From contig NC_009445.1 in the NCBI RefSeq assembly GCF_000026145.1, positions 310,001 to 374,000 of the forward strand: a stretch of 64,000 nucleotides of DNA, given 5' to 3'. Each line of letters opens with the position of its first letter. The first letter of the stretch is position 1. The DNA comes from Bradyrhizobium sp. ORS 278 (lineage in GTDB: Bacteria > Pseudomonadota > Alphaproteobacteria > Rhizobiales > Xanthobacteraceae). The translations under genes and the position numbers were made by a program. Shown here piece by piece: positions 26,871 to 35,213 of the stretch. The notes beneath the pieces are model-generated. The model saw nothing but the letters and a program-made list of their open reading frames with translations. It was not told the DNA's origin and did no database searches.

Positions 26871-28148
26871 ATGATATCGGTTTTCCACCGAAGCATTCTT
26901 GCGCTTGCAACAATCAGCCTTCTCGCCGGGACCAGCATCGCCGGCGCGCAGCAGCAATCTGATCAAGGCAAGGGCCTGAAGAAATACGAATCCGGCACCA
27001 AGGAATTCTGGACGCATCCGCCGGACGACTGGTTCCTGGGCGACGAGACCGAGGCGCAGAAGGGCCTCGCGCCGCCGTCCGGTCCCCCGACCGGCGCCTC
27101 CGACGCCGAGCTCGCCAAGATCGTCAAGCAGGTGAAGCTGCCGGAAGGCTTCAAGATGGAGGTCTGGGCGTCGGGCGTGCTCGCCGCGCGGCAGATGGCC
27201 TGGGGCGACAAGGGCACGCTGTTCGTCGGCTCGTTCGGGCTCGGCAACGTCTATGCGATCAGCGACAAGGGCGGCAAGCGCGAGGTCAAGACGGTCCTCA
27301 AGGGCCTGAACATGCCCACGGGCCTCGCCTTCCAGGATGGCAATCTCTACGTCATCGCGGTCGACAAGCTGATCAAGTATGAGAATGCCGAGGCCAATCT
27401 CGACAATCTTGGCCAGGGCAAGGTCGTCTATGACGACATGCCGTCCTACGCGGCGCACGGCTGGAAGTACATCGCGGTCGACAAGGAGGGCTGGTTCTAC
27501 ATTCCGTTCGGCCCGCCCTTCAACATCGGCATCCCGCCGACCTCGGTCTCGCAGATTCGCCGCGTCGATCCGCGCACCGGCAATGCCGAGATCTGGGCGC
27601 TCGGCGTGCGCAACAGCGTCGGCGGCGACGTCGATCCGCGCACCGGCCGCTACTGGTTCACTGAGAACGCGCGCGACTGGGTCAGCGACGATCTGCCGAG
27701 CGACAAGCTCAACATGATCTCGAAGATCGGCGAGCATTTCGGCTATCCCTATTGTCATCAGGGTGACATGCCGGATCCGAAGTTTGCGATGGGCCACAAA
27801 TGCTCGGAGTTCACGCCGCCGGCGCTGAACCTCGGAGCCCACGTGGCGCCGCTCGGCATGAAGTTCTACACCGGCGACCAGTTCCCGGCGGAGTACAAGA
27901 ACAACATCTTCATCGCCGAGCACGGCTCCTGGAACCGCCACAAATATCAGGGTGCGCGGATCATGCGGGTGGTCGTCGGTCCCGACGGCAAGGATGCAAA
28001 GCAGGAGGTGTTCGCCTCCGGCTGGATCGAGGGTGATCAGGGCTATCTCGGCCGTCCCGACGACATCGTGCTCGCCAAGGACGGCTCGATGCTGGTGGCC
28101 GACGACTGGGCGGGCGCGATCTATCGCATCAGCTACGAGAAGAAGTGA
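26871..28148 (+). CDS. soluble beta-propeller sugar dehydrogenase (sorbosone dehydrogenase-like)
   Basis: 425 aa with a signal peptide (ALATISLLAGTSIAGAQQ), so periplasmic. The propeller repeats resemble the GSDH/L-sorbosone dehydrogenase family, which uses PQQ: LPEGFKMEVWASGVLAARQM, LFVGSFGLGNVYAI, GVRNSVGGDVDPRTGRYWFTEN, FGYPYCHQGDMPDP, FIAEHGSWNRHKYQGARIM and a C-terminal RPDDIVLAKDGSMLVADDWAGAIYR. I quote fragments only; together they span the whole protein. The diheme cytochrome c gene 176 bases downstream is a plausible electron acceptor. Substrate and cofactor are inferred from the family. Confidence 0.85.
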   Translation: MISVFHRSILALATISLLAGTSIAGAQQQSDQGKGLKKYESGTKEFWTHPPDDWFLGDETEAQKGLAPPSGPPTGASDAELAKIVKQVKLPEGFKMEVWASGVLAARQMAWGDKGTLFVGSFGLGNVYAISDKGGKREVKTVLKGLNMPTGLAFQDGNLYVIAVDKLIKYENAEANLDNLGQGKVVYDDMPSYAAHGWKYIAVDKEGWFYIPFGPPFNIGIPPTSVSQIRRVDPRTGNAEIWALGVRNSVGGDVDPRTGRYWFTENARDWVSDDLPSDKLNMISKIGEHFGYPYCHQGDMPDPKFAMGHKCSEFTPPALNLGAHVAPLGMKFYTGDQFPAEYKNNIFIAEHGSWNRHKYQGARIMRVVVGPDGKDAKQEVFASGWIEGDQGYLGRPDDIVLAKDGSMLVADDWAGAIYRISYEKK

Positions 28149-28324
28149 GCCTTTGACCAACGCGGGGCTGCGCGCTGCCATCATGGCGGGCGCAGCCCCA
28201 ACTATTTTGGGCGCAGCGCGTTGGACAGCGTAGCGCCGCGCGGCGAGACCGCTCGCGTGACAACGATTGCGTGACGACAAAGATGGGAGCTCGAACCCCC
28301 GCGATGAATCCAGGGAACCTAGGA

Positions 28325-28900
28325 ATGCGCCAGGTCATGGTCGCTGCGCTGATGCTGGTGCTTTCGGCGCTGCCCGCCGTGGCGGCCGATCTGACCGCCG
28401 GCAAGGCGAAGGCCGAGCTGTGCGCCGGCTGTCATGGCGAGAACGGCATATCGCAGACCGAGAACATCCCCTCGCTCGCCGGTCAGCAGGATCAGTTCAT
28501 CCAGTGGCAGCTGGTGTTCTTCCGCGCCGGCACCCGCAAGAACGAGGCGATGAAGCCGATCGTCGATCAGCTCAGCAACGAGGACATCCGCAATCTCGGC
28601 GCCTATTTCGCGTCGCTGCAGCCGGCGAAGTCGCCGCCGGACGATGATGCCGACCTGTCGAAGAAGGGCGCCGAAGCCGCCGCGGGCCGCCGCTGCGCCT
28701 CATGCCATCTCGACTCCTATGCCGGCACCAAGGGCGTCGCGCGACTCGCAGGCCAGCGCGAGGAATATCTCGTCAAGGCGCTGCACGACTACAAGAGCGG
28801 CCAGCGCGTCGGCGGCAGCCAAGCCGCAATGACGGATGTGGCCTATCCGCTGAGCGCGGAGGAGATCACCGCGCTGGCGCACTATCTCGCGCATTTGTAG
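28325..28900 (+). CDS. periplasmic diheme cytochrome c (c4-like)
   Basis: About 191 aa with a signal peptide (VMVAALMLVLSALPAVAAD). Two heme-attachment sites are present, CAGCH and CASCH, in two tandem c-type domains, with LAGQQDQFIQWQLVFFRAG and LAGQREEYLVKALHDYKSG as the repeated second-half blocks typical of cytochrome c4 or c553-like proteins. Start choice: ATG 28325 has GGGA nine bases upstream and gives a clean signal peptide; in-frame ATGs at 28271 and 28304 are alternatives. It likely takes electrons from the dehydrogenase encoded upstream. Confidence 0.9.
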   Translation: MRQVMVAALMLVLSALPAVAADLTAGKAKAELCAGCHGENGISQTENIPSLAGQQDQFIQWQLVFFRAGTRKNEAMKPIVDQLSNEDIRNLGAYFASLQPAKSPPDDDADLSKKGAEAAAGRRCASCHLDSYAGTKGVARLAGQREEYLVKALHDYKSGQRVGGSQAAMTDVAYPLSAEEITALAHYLAHL

Positions 28901-28924
28901 TTCATGTCGAGCGTCACATTCGGC

Positions 28925-29046
28925 GTCGTCCCGGCGAACGCCGGGACCCATACGCCGCGGCGGACGTAATAGGGCAACATGCCCATGACCAGCCTGCTTC
29001 AATCCACTCCCTGTGGGTATGGGTCCCGGCTCAAGGCCGGGACGAC
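28925..29046. repeat. two-hairpin GTCCCGGC intergenic repeat, copy 1
   Basis: GTCCCGGCGAACGCCGGGAC followed by CCATAC, about 70 bases of spacer, then TATGGGTCCCGGCTCAAGG with CCGGGACGAC. Each half is a hairpin and the halves also form an outer inverted repeat. Relatives occur at 54021-54135 and 57874-57994. Confidence 0.75.
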
Positions 29047-29113
29047 AGCGGTCGGCGCGGCGGGACCGCGCCTCGTCAACTAATTTTGTGCGTCCGTCGC
29101 AACGAGGCAGCGC

Positions 29114-30037
29114 TCACTTCCCCCGTTGCGCCTCGTATACCTTCAGCTGCGTGTACGAAATCCTTAAGCGCGGCACGGGCACCTTCGCCGCATCCGCGCG
29201 GGCGACGAGGTCGCCGATGACGTGATCCGCCTCGACCGGCAGGCCGGCGCGGAGATCGCGGAACATCGAGGCGGTCATCGGTGATCCCTCGGTGGTGATC
29301 ATCCCGGAGACGCGCTGAAAGAAGGCGCCGGCCGGCGCGTAACCGGCGGCTGCAGCGGTGGCGCTGCATTCGTCGAGCATGCCGAGCAGGAAATCCTTGC
29401 CGCCCGGCGCCGTCAGGATCACGCCGACCGGCGCGCGCATCAAGGTCGTGGACGCCGCGAGCGAGGCGAGGAACACCCACTTCTCCCACATGTCCTGCAT
29501 GATGTGGTCGCTGGCGGCGGCGTTGAAATTGCCGCGCTGGAAGATCTCGAAGATGGCACGCACGCGCTCCGAGGATCCGCCGTCGCGCTCGCCGAAGTTC
29601 AGCGATTGCATCGGCTGCAGCTGCACCACCTCGCGTTTCTCATTCAGCGTCGCCGCAATGGCGCAAAGACCGCCGAGCACGCGCGCGCGGCCGAATTTGG
29701 CGTCGAGCACGTCGAGATGCTTCATGCCGTTGAGCAGCGGAATGATCGCTGTATCAGCACCGACGGCCGGCGCGAATGACGCAATCGCGTCGTCGAGGTC
29801 ATAGGCCTTGCAGCTCAGCAGCACGACGTCGAAATGCTGCTTCAGGCTGTCGGCCTGCACCGTCGGTGGGTTAGGCAGCGTGACGTCGCCGCTCGCACTG
29901 CGGATCACGAGACCGGCGTTCGTGAGCTCGGCGGCGCGGCGGGGACGAACGAGGAAGGTGACATCAGCACCGGACTGCAGCAGCCGGCCGCCGAAATAGC
30001 CGCCGATCGCGCCGGCGCCGACGACGAGAATACGCAT
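29114..30037 (-). CDS. panE: 2-dehydropantoate 2-reductase family protein
   Basis: 307 aa. The NADPH-binding GxGxxG motif opens the protein (MRILVVGAGAIGGYFGGRLL). Further family blocks are VLLSCKAYDLDDAI, IIPLLNGMKHLDVLDAKFG with the Lys/Asn pair, and EADHVIGDLVARADAAKVPVPRL near the C-terminus. The family reduces ketopantoate in pantothenate synthesis; bacteria often hold several paralogues with other 2-oxo acid substrates, so the symbol is provisional. ATG 30037 has GAGGA upstream. Confidence 0.85.
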   Translation of the reverse strand: MRILVVGAGAIGGYFGGRLLQSGADVTFLVRPRRAAELTNAGLVIRSASGDVTLPNPPTVQADSLKQHFDVVLLSCKAYDLDDAIASFAPAVGADTAIIPLLNGMKHLDVLDAKFGRARVLGGLCAIAATLNEKREVVQLQPMQSLNFGERDGGSSERVRAIFEIFQRGNFNAAASDHIMQDMWEKWVFLASLAASTTLMRAPVGVILTAPGGKDFLLGMLDECSATAAAAGYAPAGAFFQRVSGMITTEGSPMTASMFRDLRAGLPVEADHVIGDLVARADAAKVPVPRLRISYTQLKVYEAQRGK

Positions 30038-30079
30038 GGGTGGGTCCTCTCTTAGAACGAGCACCATCATGGAGAAGCC

Positions 30080-30168
30080 GATGGCGAATGGCGAGTAGCG
30101 AATGGGGATGGCGACCATTCGGTATCAGCGACCCCCTATTCGCTCCTCCCTATCCGCCATTCGCCCCC
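30080..30168. repeat. GAATGGCGAGTAGCGAAT intergenic repeat, copy 1
   Basis: GCGAATGGCGAGTAGCGAAT on the left faces CCCTATTCGCTCCTCCCTAT and CCGCCATTCGC on the right, an inverted repeat of short tandem units. A second copy lies at 61641-61703. Confidence 0.65.
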
Positions 30169-30909
30169 TTACCACTTCTCGCCGAACGGCCGGATCTCCA
30201 TCTCGAAGGTCCAGGCGCTCTTCGGCTGCTGGTAGAGCTGCCAATAGGCCCCGGCAACCGAAGCGGGCGGCATCAGCAGGTCGGGATTGTCCAGCGCCTC
30301 CTTGCCCCAGAGCTGGGCCCGGCGCTCGCGCACCCAGGCGGTATCGACGCCGGAATCGATGATGAGATGGGCGACATGGATGTTCTGCGGCATCAGCTCG
30401 CGCGCCATCGACTGCGCCACCGCGCGCAGGCCGAACTTGGCGGAGGCGAACGCCGCGAAGCCCGAGCCGCCGCGCAGCGACGCGGTCGCGCCGGTGAAGA
30501 AGATCTTGCCGCCGCCGCGTGGCAGCATCAACCGCGCCGCCTCGCGCCCGGCGACGAAGCCGGCCCAGCACGCCATCTCCCACACCTTGCGGAACACGCG
30601 GTCCGTCGTCTCCAGGATCGGGAAATTGACGTTGGCGCCGACGTTGAAGATCACGACCTCGAGCGGCGCGTGCTTGTCGGCGTCGTTGAGGAAGGCGGTG
30701 GTCTCGTCCTCCTTGCGCGCATCGAGCGAACGCGCCACGATCCGGCCGCCGGCGGCCTCCACCTCGGCCACCAGCGGCGCCAGCTTGCCGCCGTTACGCC
30801 GGCCGGCGAACACTGTGAACCCCTCTGCGGCGAACTTCTTGACGATCTCGGCGCCGATGTAGTCGCCCGCGCCGATCACGGCGACGGTGGCGTTGCGCTG
30901 TTGCATCAT
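30169..30909 (-). CDS. SDR-family oxidoreductase with Phe in place of the catalytic Tyr
   Basis: 246-aa Rossmann protein. The cofactor motif is GAGDYIGAEI (residues 13-22) rather than the canonical TGxxxGIG. NNAG is replaced by FNVGANVNF, and the active-site YxxxK reads FASAK (Phe154, Lys158), with Ser in FFTGATASLRGG. Such divergent SDRs form their own clade with the block QSMARELMPQNIHVAHLIID, and activity as a normal alcohol dehydrogenase is uncertain. The substrate is unknown. It lies next to the IS insertion and ends near a palindromic repeat. Confidence 0.85.
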   Translation of the reverse strand: MMQQRNATVAVIGAGDYIGAEIVKKFAAEGFTVFAGRRNGGKLAPLVAEVEAAGGRIVARSLDARKEDETTAFLNDADKHAPLEVVIFNVGANVNFPILETTDRVFRKVWEMACWAGFVAGREAARLMLPRGGGKIFFTGATASLRGGSGFAAFASAKFGLRAVAQSMARELMPQNIHVAHLIIDSGVDTAWVRERRAQLWGKEALDNPDLLMPPASVAGAYWQLYQQPKSAWTFEMEIRPFGEKW

Positions 30910-30948
30910 GGGATCTCCGTTCTCACCACGTCGTCATTGCGAGCGCAG

Positions 30949-32216
30949 TGTTCAGCCCGGAGACATAGCTTACACCTGTTCGGGGACATAGTTGACACTT
31001 TTGGGGTCGCGCAAATCGATGGCTGCGATCTGATGCGCGGCAAAGAATATTCCGAACTGTCCGTCGGCGCTGAGTGGCCGGATAGCCAGCCGCTCTCCGC
31101 GAAAGGCTTGCGGGACTTTCCACAGCCGTCCCTCGAAGCTGACGTAGGCCTTGGTGGTCGACACGGAGCGAACGGTCTCACCCTCGTCGTATTCGACTAC
31201 TGGAAGGCGGTCCGGCATCGTGCGTTGGCTTGGTCGATAGCGGCTTGCCGGCACGTCGAAGTTCAGAGCCTCGTGCGGCCGGTCGAGATTGTAGATGGAG
31301 CGCCATTCGTCGAATGCCCGCTGGACATCGGGAAGGTCACGGTAGCGCCTGAAGGCAAACACCTCAGCCTTCAGACTGCGGTGGAAGCGTTCGTTCTTGC
31401 CGCGGCTCTGAGGATGGTAGGGCCGGCTGTGGATTGTTCGAACGCCGAGCTTCAGAAGCCAGACCGTCAGTGCGGTCCAGGGGTCTTCAAGTGTAAAGCC
31501 CCAAGGGCCACCATTGTCGACGAACATCGCATCCGGCAATCCATAGCGGCGGAACGTCGTCTCCAGATGTCCTTTAACCGTAGAGCCGCGCTCGTTGTCA
31601 CAAGCCGCCAGGCACAACGAGAAGCGCGAGTGATCGTCCAACGCCGTCAGCGGGTGACAGGACACACCGTTTTCCAGCGCACTGTGTCCCTTGAAGTCCA
31701 TCTGCCAAAGCTGATTGGGCGTATCCTTCTCGAACCGAGTGTAGGGCTGTCCGGGCGTGCCTGCAGGCTCCATCACGCGATCGTAGCGGCGCAGGATGGT
31801 GTGCACGGTGGATATCGCCGGGACAGCTTGCCCGTCGCGCTCGAGACGACGTGCGAGCTTGCGCGCGCCCCAGGCCGGGTGAGCATCGCGCAACGCGACA
31901 ATCTGCTGCTCGATCGCAGCCGCAGTGCGCTCAGGACTGCGATGAGGCCGCCGCGACCGGTCTGCCAGCGCCGTGTCGCCAGTGTCATGCCGCTGGATCC
32001 ATTTGTAGCCCGTCTGGGGGCTGATGCTGAACCGCCGACACAGCTCCCGCCGGTTGGCCCCTTCCTGCTTGGCAAGCATCACAAACTCTCGTCGCTGGTC
32101 CATGACAGACACCTCTCGCCACGGCATCGCTCGCCCCTTTGCTTGACGAATCGAGCCGATTTTGACGTGTCAACCATGTGTCCGAACACCCGTCAGCTAT
32201 GTCCCCGGGCTGAACA
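30949..32216 (-). mobile_element. IS481-family insertion sequence, apparently complete
   Basis: 1268 bp bounded by imperfect terminal inverted repeats of about 50 bp. Both ends begin TGTTCAGCCCGG and continue through GACATAGCT; each holds a second GTTCGG..ACAT..TTGACAC unit. The flanking 4-bp direct repeat GCAG (30945-30948 and 32217-32220) is the probable target duplication. One transposase gene fills the interior. Intact ends and gene suggest a recent insertion. Confidence 0.88.
30970..32103 (-). CDS. IS481-family transposase (DDE integrase core)
   Basis: 377 aa. The N-terminal helix-turn-helix is REFVMLAKQEGANRRELCRR followed by FSISPQTGYKW. A second HTH_32-like region includes HPAWGARKLARRL. 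The rve core carries Asp in WQMDFKG, Asp in FVDNGGPWG, and Glu in KNERFHRSLKAEV, a complete DDE set. The C-terminal SH3-like part (AYVSFEGRLWKVPQAFRGER) is typical of the family. ATG 32103 has GAGAGG upstream; an in-frame ATG at 32127 lies 24 bases earlier. The stop lies within the left terminal repeat. It appears functional. Confidence 0.93.
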   Translation of the reverse strand: MDQRREFVMLAKQEGANRRELCRRFSISPQTGYKWIQRHDTGDTALADRSRRPHRSPERTAAAIEQQIVALRDAHPAWGARKLARRLERDGQAVPAISTVHTILRRYDRVMEPAGTPGQPYTRFEKDTPNQLWQMDFKGHSALENGVSCHPLTALDDHSRFSLCLAACDNERGSTVKGHLETTFRRYGLPDAMFVDNGGPWGFTLEDPWTALTVWLLKLGVRTIHSRPYHPQSRGKNERFHRSLKAEVFAFRRYRDLPDVQRAFDEWRSIYNLDRPHEALNFDVPASRYRPSQRTMPDRLPVVEYDEGETVRSVSTTKAYVSFEGRLWKVPQAFRGERLAIRPLSADGQFGIFFAAHQIAAIDLRDPKSVNYVPEQV

Positions 32217-32282
32217 GCAGCGAAGCAATCCAGAGTCGTAAGCGGAGCCTTGGATCGCTTCGCTGCGTGCGCGATGTCGAGA

Positions 32283-32891
32283 CTATCTGCCGAGGATCAT
32301 CTCCTCGACGTCGCGCAGCTGCTCCTTGCCGAAGAACATCTCGTTGCCGACGAAGAAGGTCGGCGAGCCGAACGCGCCGCGCTCGACGGCGCGTTGGGTG
32401 TTCTCGACCAGCTTCGCCTTCACCTCCGGCTCCTGCGCGCGCGCAAAGAGTTTGGCGCCGTCGAGGCCTGAGGAGGTGATGGCGGCGATCGCGATTTCCG
32501 GATCGTCCATCTTCTTCGGCTCGCGCCACATGTGGTGGAACGCCGCGTCGACATATGTCTCGAACACGCCTTCGAGCTGGGCGGCGATCGCCGCGCGCAT
32601 CAAGTTGAGCGTGTTGACCGGAAAGTGCGGGTTCCAGACCCAGGGCTGCACGTGGAAGCGCTTGAGAAAGCGCTGAGTCTCGACCTCGTGGAACTCGCGC
32701 TTGTTCTTGATGCCGGCGAGCGACTCGGCAGGTGACTTGTTGTTGGTCGCCTTGAAAATGCCGCCGAGCAGCACGGGGACGTAGAAGAACTGGACGCCGA
32801 TACGCTTCTCGACGGCCGGGATAGCCTCATGGCTGAGAAAGGCGTTGGGGCTGCCGAAATCGAACATGAACTCGGGTCCGGGTCGGCTCAT
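32283..32891 (-). CDS. DsbA-family 2-hydroxychromene-2-carboxylate isomerase-like protein
   Basis: 202-aa thioredoxin-fold protein of the kappa-GST/HCCA isomerase type. Typical blocks are FMFDFGSPNAFLSHEAIPAV with the active-site Ser, FFYVPVLLGGIFKATNNKSP, and a C-terminal ERGAFGSPTFFVGNEMFFGK. HCCA isomerases act in naphthalene-type catabolism, but most chromosomal homologues have no known substrate and no ring-degradation genes are nearby. ATG 32891 has GAGGAG upstream. It is preceded (in transcription) by the MATE gene region on the same strand. Confidence 0.88.
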   Translation of the reverse strand: MSRPGPEFMFDFGSPNAFLSHEAIPAVEKRIGVQFFYVPVLLGGIFKATNNKSPAESLAGIKNKREFHEVETQRFLKRFHVQPWVWNPHFPVNTLNLMRAAIAAQLEGVFETYVDAAFHHMWREPKKMDDPEIAIAAITSSGLDGAKLFARAQEPEVKAKLVENTQRAVERGAFGSPTFFVGNEMFFGKEQLRDVEEMILGR

Positions 32892-32998
32892 GGGCAGTCT
32901 CCTCGACGTGTTTTGCGCATTGTGGCCCGGGGCGCCGGCGGCGTCCAGGGCTTTATGATGACCATCATATGTCGCCGCGAGGAGATGCGCGACGTGCA

Positions 32999-34354
32999 TC
33001 AGATCATCTTTTGCACCGTGCGCCTGCGCCAGACCAGGAGATAGAAGCTCATCTGCAGCAGCGCCATGGCCGAGAACGTGATCGGATAGGCCCACCAGAC
33101 GCCGTCGAGGCCAATGGTGCGGCTGAGCCAGGTGGCGGCGGGCACCTCGATCAGCGCGATGCAGAAGGCCGAGATCGCCAACGGCATCCACACCGTGCCC
33201 GAGGCGCGCATCGCCGCGGAGAAGGTCGTGGACATGCCGAACAGCACCGAGCTCCACAGCACGATATGCAGCGACCGCTGCGCCACCTCGATGACGGCGG
33301 GATCGGTGATGAAGAAGCCCATCAATGTCCGCGAGAACAGATAGCCGATCGCGACGAGGCCGCCGGTCAGCACGACGTTCATCTCGATGCCCGTGCGCAC
33401 GATCCGGCCGATCTGCTCGGCATTGCCACGGCCGATCGCCTGGGCGCCGAAGATCGACACCGAGATCGCGATCGACAGCGCCGGAAACTGCACATAGCCG
33501 AGCACCTGGTTGACCGCGCCGTAGGCCGCGGTTGCATCCGAGCCGAAACCGTTGACCAGCCCGATCAGCACCATCTCGGCCAGCGACATCACGATCATGC
33601 CGATCGCGGCGGGAATGCCGAGCCGCAGCACGACGCGCAGCAGCAGCGGATCGGGCCGCATGCCCCGGATGAAGGCCGCGTCGATGGCCAGCGGATGCTT
33701 GCGCCGCCGCAGATAGAGATGGAGCGAGGTCAGCGTGATCAGGGTGGAAGTCGCCGACGCCCAGGCGGCGCTCGCAACGCCCAGCTGCGGCACGCCGAGC
33801 CAGCCGCGGATGAACATCGGCGTCAGCACCAGCCCGAGCGTTGTCGAGGCTGCGAGCGCCGCGAGCGGCGTGACGGTGTCGCCGACCGCCCGCATCTGCG
33901 ACGACAGCATGATGTAGGCGAAGGTGAGCGGCATCGTCAGCATCATGATCCGCGCGTAGCCAGAGGCCGCATCGATGATGTTGGCAGGCGTCGCGAGCGC
34001 GGTCAGCAGCTCGCGGCTATAGAGGCCGCCGACCGCAATCAACACCGCGAGCAACAATGTGATGGTCAACGTCGTGCCGGCGATCGCCTTCACCTTCGCA
34101 GGTTCCTTGGCGCCCCATGCCTGGCCGATCAGCACGCTGGCGCCGGAACCCAGGCCCATCACGAAGGACACGAAGAAGAACATCGCTGGGAAGAACACCG
34201 ACACCGCGGCAAGCGCGTCGACGCCGATCATCTGGCCGAGATAGACGTTGTTGATGGTGCCGAACAGCGATTGCAGGATGTTGCTCAGCATCATCGGCGC
34301 GAGAAACATCAGGAACGGTTTGCGGAGGGACGCGGGCGTGGTCACGGCAATCAT
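32999..34354 (-). CDS. MATE-family efflux transporter
   Basis: 451-aa, twelve-helix sodium- or proton-coupled multidrug exporter of the MATE family. Recognisable features are MMLSNILQSLFGTINNVYLG in the first helix pair, MGLGSGASVLIGQAWGAKE, and in the second half IPAAIGMIVMSLAEMVLIGLV plus IFGAQAIGRGNAEQIGRIVR. The start was placed at ATG 34354 (MIAVTTPASLRKPFLMF), where similarity begins; the frame is open to a TTG at 34474. Its substrates are unknown. The DUF2239 gene lies directly upstream on the same strand. Confidence 0.92.
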   Translation of the reverse strand: MIAVTTPASLRKPFLMFLAPMMLSNILQSLFGTINNVYLGQMIGVDALAAVSVFFPAMFFFVSFVMGLGSGASVLIGQAWGAKEPAKVKAIAGTTLTITLLLAVLIAVGGLYSRELLTALATPANIIDAASGYARIMMLTMPLTFAYIMLSSQMRAVGDTVTPLAALAASTTLGLVLTPMFIRGWLGVPQLGVASAAWASATSTLITLTSLHLYLRRRKHPLAIDAAFIRGMRPDPLLLRVVLRLGIPAAIGMIVMSLAEMVLIGLVNGFGSDATAAYGAVNQVLGYVQFPALSIAISVSIFGAQAIGRGNAEQIGRIVRTGIEMNVVLTGGLVAIGYLFSRTLMGFFITDPAVIEVAQRSLHIVLWSSVLFGMSTTFSAAMRASGTVWMPLAISAFCIALIEVPAATWLSRTIGLDGVWWAYPITFSAMALLQMSFYLLVWRRRTVQKMI

Positions 34355-34470
34355 CCGTCCGCCGCGCGCGAACGGGCGGCGGCTCGTGTTGGAATGAATT
34401 GAACGGCAGTACACCGCGATCGGCGGCTCCCGTTGGCTTCTCGAAAGGAACAGATCGAAGAGACCGAATC

Positions 34471-35052
34471 TCAATCGGTGTGGTGACGCTGTGCGAGCGC
34501 CATCGCATGGTCGCGGATGTCCGCCGGCCAGTCTATGATCAAAGCTGTGACGCGGGTGAGATCGTCCGCGAACAGCGCCCGGGCCGCCTCCTCGAAATTC
34601 GGGAGATTGCCGCCCATCGTCGACATGAAATGATAGGCGGCATCGCGCGCCTCGCGGGCGCGGTCCTTGTCACCGCTGGCGCGGCGCGCCTCGTGGACCA
34701 GCTTGCGCAGCGCCACCGAGGCGCCGCCGGGCTGCGCGCCCAGCCATTCCCAGTGCTCGGGCAGCAGGGTCACCTCGCGCGCGACCACGCCGAGCCGGGG
34801 GCGGCCGCGACCCCGTGGCTCACTGGGTGCGGGCTCGGCTGGCATATTGGAGCCGCCGGCGAGTCTCGCCAGGATCTCCCGGTCGCTGCCGCGCAGATCG
34901 AGATCGATCGGCCGTCCGGTGCGGTCGCTGAAGATGATCACGGGCGCCGGGCTTGCCGGCGCATGCTTCAGCGCCAGCGCCACTTTCGGCAGCGGCCCCG
35001 CCGCCACGCGATCGGCTCCGGCAAAGGCGGTGTAGGTATCCATATCCATCAA
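34471..35052 (-). CDS. DUF2239 family protein
   Basis: 193-aa protein matching DUF2239: TYTAFAGADRVAAGPLPKVA at the start, IIFSDRTGRPIDLDLRGSD, GRGRPRLGVVAREVTLLPEHWEWL, and a C-terminal YHFMSTMGGNLPNFEEAARALF. The family has no assigned function; the RGRGRPRLG stretch resembles AT-hook-like DNA-binding motifs, and the following VTLLPEHWEWLGAQ is helical. A well-formed sigma70-type promoter overlapped by an inverted repeat precedes it, suggesting repressor control. The MATE gene follows downstream. Confidence 0.88.
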   Translation of the reverse strand: MMDMDTYTAFAGADRVAAGPLPKVALALKHAPASPAPVIIFSDRTGRPIDLDLRGSDREILARLAGGSNMPAEPAPSEPRGRGRPRLGVVAREVTLLPEHWEWLGAQPGGASVALRKLVHEARRASGDKDRAREARDAAYHFMSTMGGNLPNFEEAARALFADDLTRVTALIIDWPADIRDHAMALAQRHHTD

Positions 35053-35070
35053 TCCCTATGCGATCGGGCG

Positions 35071-35110
35071 AATAAAGCCCGGATATAAATCGGTGTCAAT
35101 ATTATCCGGG
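35071..35110 (-). promoter_or_regulatory. promoter with CCCGGATA/TATCCGGG operator upstream of DUF2239
   Basis: On the minus strand TTGACA (35099-35094), a 17-base spacer and TTTATT (35076-35071) form a -35/-10 pair. A perfect 8-bp inverted repeat, CCCGGATA (35078-35085) and TATCCGGG (35103-35110), brackets the -35 box. The site is about 20-60 bases from the ATG. Confidence 0.6.
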
Positions 35111-35213
35111 TAAATATTTTGACCTTCCATCCCGGGTCCCAGCGCCTCGCCGAAGCGATCTTGTCCTGCTACGGAACAGCGCTCGTCACTCCGATCCGTC
35201 TTCCGGGGACTTC

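Larger units (their letters stand above)
30934..32282. repeat. palindromic repeat split by the IS481-family element
   Basis: Joining the flanks and removing one GCAG gives CATTGCGAGCGCAGCGAAGC plus AATCCA, followed about 20 bases later by TGGATCGCTTCGCTGCGTGC plus GCGATG, a near-perfect inverted repeat of a kind common in Bradyrhizobium intergenic DNA. The IS sits inside the left arm. Confidence 0.7.
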
